Positions 1-8,447 of a DNA stretch of 33,660 nucleotides are shown one piece after another. The DNA is from Planctomycetota bacterium (GTDB lineage Bacteria; Planctomycetota; Planctomycetia; Pirellulales; UBA1268). Position numbers and translations under genes: made by a program. The stretch is from assembly GCA_029978905.1 (NCBI GenBank), contig JAPOIM010000046.1, positions 1 through 33,660 on the forward strand, read 5' to 3'. Each line of letters opens with the position of its first letter. Within the stretch, counting starts at the first letter, position 1. The notes beneath the pieces were generated by a model. That model was not told the origin of the DNA, searched no databases, and saw only the letters and a list, made by a program, of their open reading frames with translations.

Positions 1-108
1 AACCTGACCCCTCTGCTCGTGGTGCCGCTAAGTGTAATCCTCAACGGCCTCACCGTGATCGATCGCCATGCTCGGAGAGCGTCTGGCCTGCCGCCTCAAA
101 ATCAGTGA
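1..108 (+). CDS. possible C-terminal tail of an upstream gene (partial)
   Basis: Frame 1 is open from the first base to a TGA at 106-108. The 35 codons give a hydrophobic stretch (TPLLVVPLSVILNGLTVI) followed by a basic tail (DRHARR), as at the end of a membrane protein. The segment is too short to identify, and an open frame of this size is common by chance in GC-rich DNA. It is recorded only because no other gene explains bases 1-178. Confidence 0.3.
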   Translation, partial: NLTPLLVVPLSVILNGLTVIDRHARRASGLPPQNQ

Positions 109-178
109 CACTCATCTGGAGACGGAGCGGCCTTGTTGAGCCTCCGCTTCCTCGTCCCTGATAAACGACAATGCTGCC

Positions 179-673
179 ATGAAGATCCGTCCCGAGATAC
201 TCCGGAATCTTGAAGTCCGCGAGTTTGAGCCCGGCGGCATAATGGTCCACGAAGGCACACCATCGAGCGGCGAGCTTTTCTTCCTCCGTTCCGGCAGCGT
301 GGAGGTTGTAAAAGAAAACGGCGTGCGTGTGGCCACCATCTCAGAACCTGGTGGCGTCATCGGTGAGATTTCTCTTCTCGCTGGGGTCCACCACACGGCA
401 ACCGTGCAAGCGACCACGACCGTCTCCTGTTTTGTCGCGACCGACGGGCTTGCCTTCCTCCGCAGTTGTCCTGATGCGATGCTCGCAGTGGGACAACTGC
501 TAGCTCAGCGGCTCTCCATGGCAACCGCTTTTTTGGCCGACATCAAGCGGCAATACGAAGGAGCGGCGACGAGCCTTGCCATGCTCGATGAGGTGCTCGA
601 CTCGTTAACGCATCATCCAGCCCATGACGCAAGTGAGCTCGGCTCGGACCGGCCGGACGTCGCAGGCATGTGA
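179..673 (+). CDS. cyclic-nucleotide-binding domain protein without DNA-binding domain
   Basis: This 164-residue protein is a single cNMP-binding beta-barrel of the Crp/Fnr type (about residues 12-110) followed by an alpha-helical tail (about 110-150). The barrel shows the usual glycines (EPGG, HEGTPSSGELFFLRSGSVEV) and a phosphate-binding cassette at 62-78 (GEISLLAGVHHTATVQA). There is no helix-turn-helix, so it is unlikely to be a transcription factor by itself. It may sense a ligand and act on a partner protein, or be a purely structural cNMP fold. The cassette glutamate E63 is kept, but the position of the arginine that normally holds the cyclic phosphate is His72 (HTATV instead of RTATV or RSAWV). 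Binding of cAMP or cGMP is therefore doubtful. The ATG at 179 is the only sensible start. The next gene is convergent. Confidence 0.85.
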   Translation: MKIRPEILRNLEVREFEPGGIMVHEGTPSSGELFFLRSGSVEVVKENGVRVATISEPGGVIGEISLLAGVHHTATVQATTTVSCFVATDGLAFLRSCPDAMLAVGQLLAQRLSMATAFLADIKRQYEGAATSLAMLDEVLDSLTHHPAHDASELGSDRPDVAGM

Positions 674-695
674 TGCTCAACTCACGAGGCTCGCG

Positions 696-1451
696 CTAGG
701 TCGACTGCAAGTGCGGCGGCATGGTTTGCTGATCATCGAATGCAATCATGTGCTCCCCCGCGAGAGAACGCCACGACGCCGTACGTGCGTCGGTGTCAAC
801 CACGATGCTTGTCGGCACCGGGCCGATTTGGTTCCCTGCATTCAACACCCATGTCGAGCCTATCCGGTCGATCCAAGACCCCTGGGGCAAGAACGGGGCT
901 TGGTGAATGTGGCCGCATATCACGGCAGTCGGCTGGTACTGCTGCACCCACGCAGCAAGAGCCTCATCGCCGCGGTGCCGGGAGCCGACCCAACTCGTCG
1001 GCGAGCCGGGAGGTGGTGCGTGGTACATCCAAATCCACGCAGGGGCCGGTGAGCCCGCATCACGGGCGAGTTGGGCCGCCACCTCTGCGTGGCTGGAGGG
1101 TCCATCCCACCACGGACAGATCGACACGAGCACGTCGTCCGCCAAAACCTGATCGCCATCGCAAGGGATGCCAATCGCCCGCACCGCCTCCATCCACACC
1201 GCAGACTTCTCGCCAGCCGAGTTGCGACCGGTGAGGTCGTGGTTTCCAGAGCAGACGAGGAGTTTCGTGCGGCGGCTGAGGCGTTCGAGATGCCGCAAGA
1301 CTGGCACAAGTTGGGCATTCGGTGGCACCGGCGCTGCGATGTCAAGAAAATCCCCCGCAAGCACGACCGCGTCGTAATCTCCAGCAACCTCCTGCAGCCA
1401 GTCAAACTGCCTGAGCTGGTAATGAAGATCGGCGGTCACGAGGGCTCTCAC
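696..1451 (-). CDS. calcineurin-like metallophosphoesterase
   Basis: The protein has the ordered metal-binding motifs of the calcineurin-like phosphoesterase family: TADLHY near the N-terminus, then AGDFLD, CSGNHDL, MYHAPPP and GHIHQAP. These would bind two metal ions and hydrolyse a phosphomono- or diester in the cytoplasm; the substrate cannot be told from sequence. I place the start at a GTG at 1451 (VRALVTADLHY), which puts the first beta-strand at the very N-terminus as usual for the family. The open frame runs upstream to an ATG at 1505, but those 18 residues (MRCPLVLCYCPVAWSGIL) precede the domain and are not typical. The 251-residue length fits a single-domain enzyme. It converges with the cNMP-binding gene, with only about 22 bases between stop codons. 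Confidence 0.85.
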   Translation of the reverse strand: MRALVTADLHYQLRQFDWLQEVAGDYDAVVLAGDFLDIAAPVPPNAQLVPVLRHLERLSRRTKLLVCSGNHDLTGRNSAGEKSAVWMEAVRAIGIPCDGDQVLADDVLVSICPWWDGPSSHAEVAAQLARDAGSPAPAWIWMYHAPPPGSPTSWVGSRHRGDEALAAWVQQYQPTAVICGHIHQAPFLPQGSWIDRIGSTWVLNAGNQIGPVPTSIVVDTDARTASWRSLAGEHMIAFDDQQTMPPHLQST

Positions 1452-1695
1452 GAGGATCCCACTCCAAGCCACGGGACAATAGCACAAGACGAGAGGACAA
1501 CGCACCTCAGCGGCCCGGCCCCACGCGGATGCTTTCTCGCATCGAAGGCCTCAGGATAGCCCCATCGCCCGCAGAGCAACACCTGCCCGCTTCCTGCGCG
1601 TGCTTCGCAAGTCTCCCGCGCATGTGAACACACCACGGAGAGAGTAGAGTGACCGTCGCGACCGCCCGATTCATTTCCCTTTGAAGGTCACGAGC

Positions 1696-2628
1696 ATGGC
1701 ATACACATTACGCACCATGGAGCCGACCGATTGGAACGAGGTCGCTGCCCTCATTCGCAGTTCCACCAATGCTTGGTACGAATCGCACGGCCGCCAGCCC
1801 ATCTTTACAGGCGATCCACAGGCCACGCTGCTGTTTTGCGAAGTCTACGAATCGCTCGATCCGGGTTGCTGTGTGCTCGCCACCGACGACGCGACCGGTC
1901 AGATTGCCGGTTCCTGCTTCTACCATCCCCGGCCAACACACATGTCGCTGGGGATCATGAACGTCCACCCTCACCACTTCGGCAAAGGCATCGCCAGACG
2001 CCTGCTCAAACACATCACCGACCTTGCCGACGAATCCGGCAAACCCACGCGCCTTGTCTCAAGCGCCATCAATCTCGACTCCTTCTCGCTCTACACGAGA
2101 GCGGGCTTTGTGCCGCGGATGATGTTTCAGGACATGCTGCTTACGGTCCCGGCCGATGGCTTGCCCGTGAGCGATGTCGCAGGCACGGACCGCGTGCGAA
2201 CAGCAACCCTTCACGACCTACCGCACATCGTCGCGATTGAAAAAGAGCTGCACCACATCGAGCGGCCCAATGATCACCGCTCCTTTCTTGAAAACCACAA
2301 CGGTGCATGGCATGTGTCGGTCATCGACAACAGCCACGGCACGGGCATCGACGGCTTCCTCGTCTCCGTGAAGCATCCGGGAAGCACGATGCTCGGCCCC
2401 GGCGTGATGCGGACACAGACGGATGCCGCAGCCTTGATCCGTGTCGAACTCAACCACCACCGTGGCGGCTGTCCGGTATGGCTTGTGCCCGTAGAAGCCG
2501 ATCGGCTCGTCCAAGAACTCTACCGCTGGGGCTGCCGAAACTGCGAACTGCACGTCGCCCAGGCCCGCGGCCCCTGGGAAGCCCCGACTGGCGTGGTGAT
2601 GCCGACCTTCATGCCGGAAACCAGCTGA
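1696..2628 (+). CDS. GNAT-family N-acetyltransferase, duplicated domain
   Basis: This 310-residue protein has a GNAT acetyltransferase domain in its first half, with the acetyl-CoA pyrophosphate-binding loop NVHPHHFGKGIARRLL (R/Q-x-x-G-x-G/A type), followed by SLYTRAGFVPR, the typical beta-strand and helix near the end of a GNAT fold. The second half (about 165-310) begins like another GNAT domain (LHDLPHIVAIEKELHH) but lacks an obvious acetyl-CoA loop, so it looks like a degenerate second copy, an arrangement known in tandem-GNAT proteins. The substrate is unknown. The ATG at 1696 is preceded by GAAGG with 8 bases spacing; an in-frame TTG at 1681 is a less likely start. It is followed on the same strand by the sulfotransferase gene, about 90 bases downstream. 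Confidence 0.85.
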   Translation: MAYTLRTMEPTDWNEVAALIRSSTNAWYESHGRQPIFTGDPQATLLFCEVYESLDPGCCVLATDDATGQIAGSCFYHPRPTHMSLGIMNVHPHHFGKGIARRLLKHITDLADESGKPTRLVSSAINLDSFSLYTRAGFVPRMMFQDMLLTVPADGLPVSDVAGTDRVRTATLHDLPHIVAIEKELHHIERPNDHRSFLENHNGAWHVSVIDNSHGTGIDGFLVSVKHPGSTMLGPGVMRTQTDAAALIRVELNHHRGGCPVWLVPVEADRLVQELYRWGCRNCELHVAQARGPWEAPTGVVMPTFMPETS

Positions 2629-2719
2629 CAACACGCATGCTCACGGGGTGAGAAAAAACGGCTCATCGAAGCAGATCGCGGTCGCCGATAACCGGACGAA
2701 AGGGGCAAAGGACCGCACG

Positions 2720-3430
2720 ATGCTCTATTCCCGCAAGCACAACCTCGTGTTCGCCCATTACCCGAAGACGGGCGGCTCGAGTGTTGGCACGTGGTTTCGC
2801 GAGACGTTCGGCGACGACCTGATCGACCACGAGCCCGACATTCCCCATCACCACGTTCGCAAAGGGCTTTCTCGCCTCCGCTGCGGCCCGCGTCCTCCCC
2901 GCTCACCGCTCCTGCAGCTGCTCTATCAACGGACGCAGGGCCCAACATCGCCGCACCACGTTCGCCACGATGTACGGGTGCTGGGGGTGCTGAGAGAGCC
3001 TTTCGATCTCCTGCGATCGCTCTTTCTCTACTGGCAGCGAACCGCCCGCCCTGACGACAAGTCGCCCTTCATCCGGTCGGCAGTCGCCGCCGACTTCACC
3101 ACGTTTGTCTGGCTCGCCACAACCAAACGCCATCTCCCGAACTACCACCGGTTTTTTGGCGTCGGCACGCGCGTTTGGCAGCGGACCACGCTTGTCGACT
3201 TCAGCAATCTCGAAGCCGGTCTGCAAGACGCAATGAACCGTCTCGCGGTGCCTACGGTCGTGCGGCTCCCGAACGTGAACGTAAACCCGGCCCGGCGACA
3301 CACCCCGACCTCGCCAGGGGAATCGCTGACATTCGACACGAGGATGGACATGGCCGTGCGAAGGCACTTCGCCTGGTACTACGACGAAGGCCGCTCTGTG
3401 TGCTTACGCGGCTTCTCGCACGCCGCCTGA
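2720..3430 (+). CDS. sulfotransferase family protein
   Basis: The 236-residue protein opens with the PAPS 5'-phosphosulfate-binding loop, FAHYPKTGGSSVGTWF (residues 11-26), and has the 3'-phosphate-binding segment VLREPFDLLRSLFLY (R92, S100). These are the two signatures of the sulfotransferase_2-like (carbohydrate) superfamily. It probably transfers sulfate from PAPS to a glycan or lipid; no membrane anchor is visible, so it is cytoplasmic. The acceptor is not predictable. The ATG at 2720 has AAAGGA seven bases upstream, which I prefer to a GTG at 2648 that would add 24 polar residues. It ends about 50 bases before the stop of a convergent gene. A glycan sulfotransferase beside a secreted sulfatase elsewhere in the window is consistent with sulfated-polymer metabolism, but the link is inference. 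Confidence 0.8.
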   Translation: MLYSRKHNLVFAHYPKTGGSSVGTWFRETFGDDLIDHEPDIPHHHVRKGLSRLRCGPRPPRSPLLQLLYQRTQGPTSPHHVRHDVRVLGVLREPFDLLRSLFLYWQRTARPDDKSPFIRSAVAADFTTFVWLATTKRHLPNYHRFFGVGTRVWQRTTLVDFSNLEAGLQDAMNRLAVPTVVRLPNVNVNPARRHTPTSPGESLTFDTRMDMAVRRHFAWYYDEGRSVCLRGFSHAA

Positions 3431-3478
3431 GCCGGTTGCGTCGACGCGGCATCGGCTTACAGCGCCGCCCACGCGAAC

Positions 3479-4096
3479 CTAGTCTTGGCCCGTCACAGGG
3501 ATTGCCGCCCGGTAGCTACCAGCCACGGTGATCACGAACGCCGCCCGCTGGTCCCCCGCACGCTCTGCCGTGAGGGTCACATCGTGGCTGCTCGCAGCAT
3601 CGGTCATCACGAGCGTTGTCACGATCGCCGGCGACGCTCCGCTCCCATACACCAGCAGCGCCGGCTGACCGCCAATCTTGCCAACCGCCAGAGGCCACAT
3701 CGAAATCGTGGCCTGCTGATCGCCCTCTGAGACCGTGAGGACACGCTGCCGTTGCTCCGCAAGCGCGCGTTCCACAACAAGTGGAGCGAGCCGGTGCAAG
3801 AACATCACGCCCGCAGGCATGATCTCCCCCTCGCCCAAGGTTGCGATCGATTCCACAGAGAGATTCGCGTCGGGGATCACGAGGGCCGCCCGCTTATCTC
3901 CCTCAATCCCCACGGCATCCTCAACACTGGGAGTGACCTCAACCGGAAGATCCGTGAGCCCACCCGACGCCTCCACGCAAAGCCTGGCAACCTTGAGCGC
4001 CTTTGCCTGATCAAGCGCGTTCACATCCTGCGCCTCAGCCCGCGGAACAAACCAGCACATTGTGCACACCGCCACCAACATTCCACGGCTCATCAT
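3479..4096 (-). CDS. secreted protein of unknown function
   Basis: This 205-residue protein begins with a Sec-type signal peptide (MMSRGMLVAVCTMCWFVPRAEAQD, cleavage expected after AEA). The mature part repeats a short theme twice: VSESIATLGEGEIMP-like and RAALVIPDANLS or RAAFVITVAGSYRAAIPV strands, all beta-rich with no catalytic motif. I do not recognise the family. The ATG at 4096 has AAGGGAG at good spacing; the open frame continues to 4144 without a better start. It lies 76 bases downstream of the TSUP exporter on the same strand, so the two are probably co-transcribed. A periplasmic role beside a membrane exporter is plausible but unproven. Confidence 0.7.
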   Translation of the reverse strand: MMSRGMLVAVCTMCWFVPRAEAQDVNALDQAKALKVARLCVEASGGLTDLPVEVTPSVEDAVGIEGDKRAALVIPDANLSVESIATLGEGEIMPAGVMFLHRLAPLVVERALAEQRQRVLTVSEGDQQATISMWPLAVGKIGGQPALLVYGSGASPAIVTTLVMTDAASSHDVTLTAERAGDQRAAFVITVAGSYRAAIPVTGQD

Positions 4097-4172
4097 CAGT
4101 CTCCCTTGGATGCACAACACCTTGCTCACAGCGGTCTCAGCCAACCAGGCCTGGCAGCCACCGCAACCTCAT

Positions 4173-5189
4173 TTACTCATTGTCTTGGGCCGAGTCGCTC
4201 TTGCCTAGATTCCTGCCAACGTTCTGCAACCGATCAAGAGCAAACAGACACACCACGACCGCCGCACACGCCCCGACCAATCCCGCGGCTCCCAGCGTGG
4301 CTCGCTCGTGGTAACACGCCCAGGCGAACTGCAGCACACAGAGAAAGGCGACAAAAAGAAGCGTCGGCCGCCGCCCCATCAGTCCAACGGCCAGGGCCCC
4401 AAACGGCGCCCCAAGGGCCACAACCGGCGCGGCAGCCAGCCAGTTCCCCCACACGCCTGGCTCAAAGCCACCCTCCATCTGCCGCACCGCCACGCCCAAA
4501 AGCGAGTTGAGTGCCATCGCGACCACCGAGGTGGGAATCGCCACTTTGGGATCGACGCGAAACGCGAGGACCAGCAAGGCATAGAGCAGCATGTCGATGC
4601 CCACTCCCGTGACGGCCACAATGCTCAGACCACCCACGAAGCCCGCCATGGCTCCGGCGAGAAACTCCTGCCGCCCGCTCCTCCCGGCGTTGCCTGACGT
4701 GGCCAAGAGTTCATCGAGACGAGCGAGATGGAGCACGCCAAACGCTGCCCAAAAAACGGCGAAGACAAGTTTCACCCACACGGTGGGCACGAGAGGCGCG
4801 ACCCAAACGATCCCCAGCGGAAGCCCTATCAGCGAACCGACCATCGATCCCGCCAGCATGTCCCACGCCAACCGCTGCCGGCGGCAGAGGATGAAGATCG
4901 TCGCACTGGTCATGCCGATCGACTGGATCGCAAAACTGAAGTCGCGCCCAAGCGCTGCAGGCAGTCCGTAGGCCAGCACGAGAATTGGAAAGGCGACCGT
5001 GCCTCCGCCCATCGGCGTAGAACCAGCCACATAGCTCCCGAAGAGCATCGCCAGAGCGATCGAGCCATGCTCACGCACATCAGCCGCGTTTGCCGGCGTC
5101 AGCATCAGAAACAGCCATGCACCGTAGAACAGCACGAGCCAAAGCAGCCAGATCCAGAGCAGGCCTGGCCGCTTCTTTGCGTCGATCAC
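4173..5189 (-). CDS. TSUP-family (TauE/SafE) membrane exporter
   Basis: The 338-residue protein has eight or more hydrophobic segments and the family's paired motifs: GSYVAGSTPMGGGTVAFPIL in the first half and GFVGGLSIVAVTGVGIDMLLYALLVL in the second. These identify the TauE/SafE (sulfite exporter, 4-toluene sulfonate uptake) family, whose members move organosulfonates, sulfite or other small anions across the inner membrane. The substrate is not determined here. The start is a GTG at 5189 (VIDAKKRPG) with AGGGA nine bases upstream; no ATG fits. It heads a likely two-gene unit with the secreted protein at 3479-4096, and is divergent from the DUF1080 operon. The presence of a sulfatase and sulfotransferase in the window makes a sulfur compound attractive as substrate, which is inference. 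Confidence 0.85.
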   Translation of the reverse strand: MIDAKKRPGLLWIWLLWLVLFYGAWLFLMLTPANAADVREHGSIALAMLFGSYVAGSTPMGGGTVAFPILVLAYGLPAALGRDFSFAIQSIGMTSATIFILCRRQRLAWDMLAGSMVGSLIGLPLGIVWVAPLVPTVWVKLVFAVFWAAFGVLHLARLDELLATSGNAGRSGRQEFLAGAMAGFVGGLSIVAVTGVGIDMLLYALLVLAFRVDPKVAIPTSVVAMALNSLLGVAVRQMEGGFEPGVWGNWLAAAPVVALGAPFGALAVGLMGRRPTLLFVAFLCVLQFAWACYHERATLGAAGLVGACAAVVVCLFALDRLQNVGRNLGKSDSAQDNE

Positions 5190-5223
5190 GATGCTTGGTC
5201 CCTTTCACGGTCACGCCTCGAGT

Positions 5224-5233
5224 CCGCTAGCGG
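5224..5233. promoter_or_regulatory. 10-bp palindrome in divergent intergenic region
   Basis: CCGCTAGCGG is a perfect palindrome lying between the divergent TSUP exporter (start 5189) and DUF1080 gene (start 5394). It could be an operator for either direction. No second copy was seen nearby and short palindromes arise by chance, so this is weak. The rest of 5190-5393 shows no gene. Confidence 0.2.
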
Positions 5234-5393
5234 GGCGCGCGATCTTCCGACATTTTTGCGAATTCCCCGCATCTGGAACACTGCCGCATCGTTTCCCGGG
5301 GGAAGGCCCCAGCCGCCATCAAACGTGACTTGCCAACCGAGCCGCAAGAGAAGAGGCTATTTGGCTTAAAGGGTCTTGGTTCCTGGGAGTTTC

Positions 5394-6134
5394 ATGATGC
5401 CATCTCGCGCCACGTTCCCGCCTGCTCGCCACCTGATATGTGTTGTCGCCATCGGCTGCGCGGTCGTGCTGGCTACTTCGTCGCCGCCTTCTGCTGTGGC
5501 GGCTGAGAAAGACTCTGGCTGGGTGCACTGGTTTGGAAACGGCAGTCTCGAGGGCTTTCAAATCGTCAGCGGCACCGCCACCTACGAAATCAAAGACGGC
5601 GTGCTGATCGGCACCACTGCCGACGGAAGCCCAAACACGTTTCTTGCCACCGCCGAACCCGTCGGCGACTTTGAATTGACCTTCGAAGTGCTCGTCGATG
5701 ACGAACTGAACTCGGGCGTGCAGGTGCGAAGCCACCTCTCGCAGGAAGGCGACGGGCCGGCAGAAGGCGCCAAGAACGCCCTGCCCCCAGGACGCCTCTT
5801 TGGACCACAGTGTGAAATCGCGATCAACGGCACCGCTGGTGACTTCTGGGATGAGGCACGTCGCAGCAACTGGTGGAGCGAACTCACGCAGACGCAAGCC
5901 ATTCGCACCGATGCCGCCAAGGCTGCGTTTCACAAAGGCGAATGGAATGCTTACCGGATTGTTGTCCAAGGCGATCACTACCGCAGCTGGATCAACGACG
6001 TCCCCACCGCCGATTTCCATCAGCCACATGATCCCGAGGGCCACATCGGCTTTCAGGTGCACGGCATTGCCAAAGGCACGGGGCCTTACTCCGTCCGCTG
6101 GCGGAAGGTGATGTTTCGCGAAGTTGCAAATTAG
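5394..6134 (+). CDS. secreted DUF1080 (3-keto-disaccharide hydrolase-like) protein
   Basis: This 246-residue protein has a signal peptide (basic start, then LICVVAIGCAVVLATSSPPSAVAAE) and one DUF1080 domain: a concanavalin-like beta-sandwich with the characteristic WVHWFGNGSLEGF start, FLATAEPVGDFELTFEVLVDDELNSGVQVRS and the final GHIGFQVHG strand. Members are annotated as 3-keto-glycoside or 3-keto-disaccharide hydrolases and are hugely expanded in Planctomycetes; the exact substrate here is unknown. The start is ATG ATG at 5394/5397, with GGGAG just upstream; a TTG at 5376 is in frame but less likely. It is the first gene of a plus-strand unit with the DUF1549/DUF1553 and DUF1501 genes that follow, only about 30 bases apart. 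Confidence 0.9.
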   Translation: MMPSRATFPPARHLICVVAIGCAVVLATSSPPSAVAAEKDSGWVHWFGNGSLEGFQIVSGTATYEIKDGVLIGTTADGSPNTFLATAEPVGDFELTFEVLVDDELNSGVQVRSHLSQEGDGPAEGAKNALPPGRLFGPQCEIAINGTAGDFWDEARRSNWWSELTQTQAIRTDAAKAAFHKGEWNAYRIVVQGDHYRSWINDVPTADFHQPHDPEGHIGFQVHGIAKGTGPYSVRWRKVMFREVAN

Positions 6135-6164
6135 TCATTGCGGCAGCAGAGGCTCAGCACGAGC

Positions 6165-8432
6165 ATGCGCGTCAATCTCGTCGTGATGGGAGCACGCTTC
6201 GGTAGCCTCGGGAAACGCTCTCCCGCGCGCCGAGCGTTCGCCCGCGTGGCGATGGCGGCGGTGATGGCCGTTGCCTCGCTTTCCCACGCCCAGACTGACG
6301 AGAGCGGCACTCAAAGCGAGGCTCGGGGCAACCACGCTCCGCAGGAAGCCAACCACTGGGCGTTTCAACCGCCCCGCCACCATCCAGCCCCTGATGTTCG
6401 CGATTCGTCATGGCCGCGAAGCGACGTGGATCGCTTCGTGCTCGCGGCGATGGAGCAACGCGAGCTGCGTCCCGGGGAAGACGCCGACCGAGCAACCCTG
6501 CTGCGACGTCTGTCGTTCGACTTGATCGGCCTCCCTCCGTCGGTGGACGAGGTGGATGCCTTCGTGGCCGACACCTCCGAAAGTGCAGTGGATACGGTGG
6601 TGGATCGGCTGCTGTCGTCGCCGCGGTTTGGCGAAAAGTGGGGCAGGCATTGGCTTGACGTCGCAAGGTATGCCGAGAGCACCGGCAAGACGGTCAACTT
6701 CTACTACCCAAACGCCTGGCGATATCGCGACTACGTCATTGCCTCGTTCAACAACGACAAGCCCTATGACGAGTTTGTCTGCGAACAGCTCGCCGGCGAT
6801 CTGATGCCCACTGACGACCCACGTGAGCACGCTGAACGGCTGATCGCGACGGGATTCTTGGCGATCGGACCGAAGACGCTCAACGAGCGAAACGGACTGC
6901 AGCACGAACTCGACCTCGCCGACGAGCAAATCGACGTCACGACGCAGGCTTTTCTTGGGCTGACCGTCTCCTGCGCCCGCTGCCACGACCACAAGTTCGA
7001 CCCGATTCCCATGTCGGACTACTACGCAATGGCGGGCATCTTCCGCAGCACGGAAACGCTCTACGGAACAGTCCGGTTCATCAACGCACAGCGGCCTTCT
7101 GGAACCATCGAACTCGCCACCGAATCAGGTGTTCCGGCAGGACGACGGCCAATGTCGCAGCGAGAGGCGTTTCTCATTCAGCAGCAGATCCGATCAGTCC
7201 AAGAATCACTGCCAACACTCACGGACCCCATTCAACGACTGTTTACCTCAGGCCGGCTCGCCCTCCTTCAGGCGCGACTCGATGGCTTCGACGAAAATGG
7301 ATCGCCACGGCTGCTCGCCATGGGGGTGCGTGACAAACGCCCGGGTCCAGAACCTCGTCGCCGCTTCGGTGACCGCCGATTCAACGTTCCAGGCGGGTAT
7401 ACCAACAACGTCTCCCGCACGATTGGGGACAGTCCCGTCTACTTTCAGGGCGAAGCGGACCAACCCTCCGCGGAGCGGGTGCCGCGAGGAACCTTGGAGG
7501 TCATCAAGGGCGAACCGTGGACCATCTCGGATGAAACAAGCGGTCGCCAAGAACTCGCGGACTGGATCGTCTCTGCCGACAACCCTCTCACCTCCCGTGT
7601 GATCGTCAACCGCATCTGGCTGCATCTTTTTGGCCGAGGGCTTGTTGCCACCGCGGACGACTTTGGGCACGCCGGCACGCCACCGTCACACGCCGAACTC
7701 CTCGACACGCTGGCGGTTGAGTTCGTCAACGATGGCTGGAGCATCAAGAAGTTGATTCGCTCGCTGGTGCTCAGCAGAACCTATCAACTCTCAAGCACGG
7801 CAAATGCGGAGGCCCTGCGAACCGATCCGGAAAACGTTTTCCTGTGGCGGATGCAACCGCGACGGCTCGAAGCGGAGGCCCTGCGAGACGCGATGCTCGC
7901 GGTCAGTGGTCGGCTGGTGGAAGAGCCACCGATCGGTTCGATCGTGGCCAGCGGCGGAGAAGGCCCGGTGTCGCGACCGTTTGTGCAGCGTGACCTGATT
8001 CTCGGTTCCGTCAACGACCCACGAAACGCGTTTCGATCGGTCTACCTGCCTGCAATCCGTGACCAGTCGCCGGAAGTCATGGCGACGTTTGACGCCGCAG
8101 ATCCCTCGCTGATCACCTCGCAACGGCAGCGAACCACCGTGCCATCCCAGGCGCTCTTCCTCCTCAACAACCGCTTTGTCAGCCTCGCCTCCGACGCAAT
8201 GGCTGGGCGGCTTCTTGAAGAAACCGATCCGACACGCCGCACCGAGCTTGCGTTTCTCGCCGCCTACGGTCGCCCGCCGTCGGCAGCAGAAACGGCAAGC
8301 GCGACGAGTTTTCTTGCGGCCGTCTCCGAAGAAGACACGTCCTCAGAGAGCGACAGCGGCAGTGAGTTGGCCGCGTGGAGTACGTTTTGCCAGGCGCTTT
8401 TCGCGAGTGCTGAGTTTCAATACCGTCGATGA
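6165..8432 (+). CDS. DUF1549/DUF1553 planctomycete secreted protein with CxxCH motif
   Basis: After a signal peptide (RRAFARVAMAAVMAVASLSHAQ) the 755-residue protein carries DUF1549 (PSCyt2; WPRSDVDRFVLAAMEQ ... FGEKWGRHWLDVARYAES) and, in the second half, DUF1553 (PSD1; SADNPLTSRVIVNRIWLHLFGRGLV ... DFGHAGTPPSHAELLD). Within DUF1549 a CARCH motif at about 270-274 can attach a covalent c-type haem. Unlike many relatives it has no separate N-terminal cytochrome-like PSCyt1 domain. The family is thought to couple oxidation of sugars or other extracellular substrates to electron transfer, but the biochemistry is unproven. The start is uncertain: ATG 6165 keeps a normal signal-peptide length, while TTG 6138 and ATG 6186 are in frame and none has a strong ribosome-binding site. 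It sits between the DUF1080 gene and DUF1501, the usual planctomycete order. Confidence 0.9.
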   Translation: MRVNLVVMGARFGSLGKRSPARRAFARVAMAAVMAVASLSHAQTDESGTQSEARGNHAPQEANHWAFQPPRHHPAPDVRDSSWPRSDVDRFVLAAMEQRELRPGEDADRATLLRRLSFDLIGLPPSVDEVDAFVADTSESAVDTVVDRLLSSPRFGEKWGRHWLDVARYAESTGKTVNFYYPNAWRYRDYVIASFNNDKPYDEFVCEQLAGDLMPTDDPREHAERLIATGFLAIGPKTLNERNGLQHELDLADEQIDVTTQAFLGLTVSCARCHDHKFDPIPMSDYYAMAGIFRSTETLYGTVRFINAQRPSGTIELATESGVPAGRRPMSQREAFLIQQQIRSVQESLPTLTDPIQRLFTSGRLALLQARLDGFDENGSPRLLAMGVRDKRPGPEPRRRFGDRRFNVPGGYTNNVSRTIGDSPVYFQGEADQPSAERVPRGTLEVIKGEPWTISDETSGRQELADWIVSADNPLTSRVIVNRIWLHLFGRGLVATADDFGHAGTPPSHAELLDTLAVEFVNDGWSIKKLIRSLVLSRTYQLSSTANAEALRTDPENVFLWRMQPRRLEAEALRDAMLAVSGRLVEEPPIGSIVASGGEGPVSRPFVQRDLILGSVNDPRNAFRSVYLPAIRDQSPEVMATFDAADPSLITSQRQRTTVPSQALFLLNNRFVSLASDAMAGRLLEETDPTRRTELAFLAAYGRPPSAAETASATSFLAAVSEEDTSSESDSGSELAAWSTFCQALFASAEFQYRR

Positions 8433-8447
8433 GAATGAGGGCCTGTC

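Noticed and set aside
1641..1652. TAGAGT boxes (also near 24904) as possible -10 promoter elements
   Set aside because: No matching -35 element at the right spacing; too weak to annotate.
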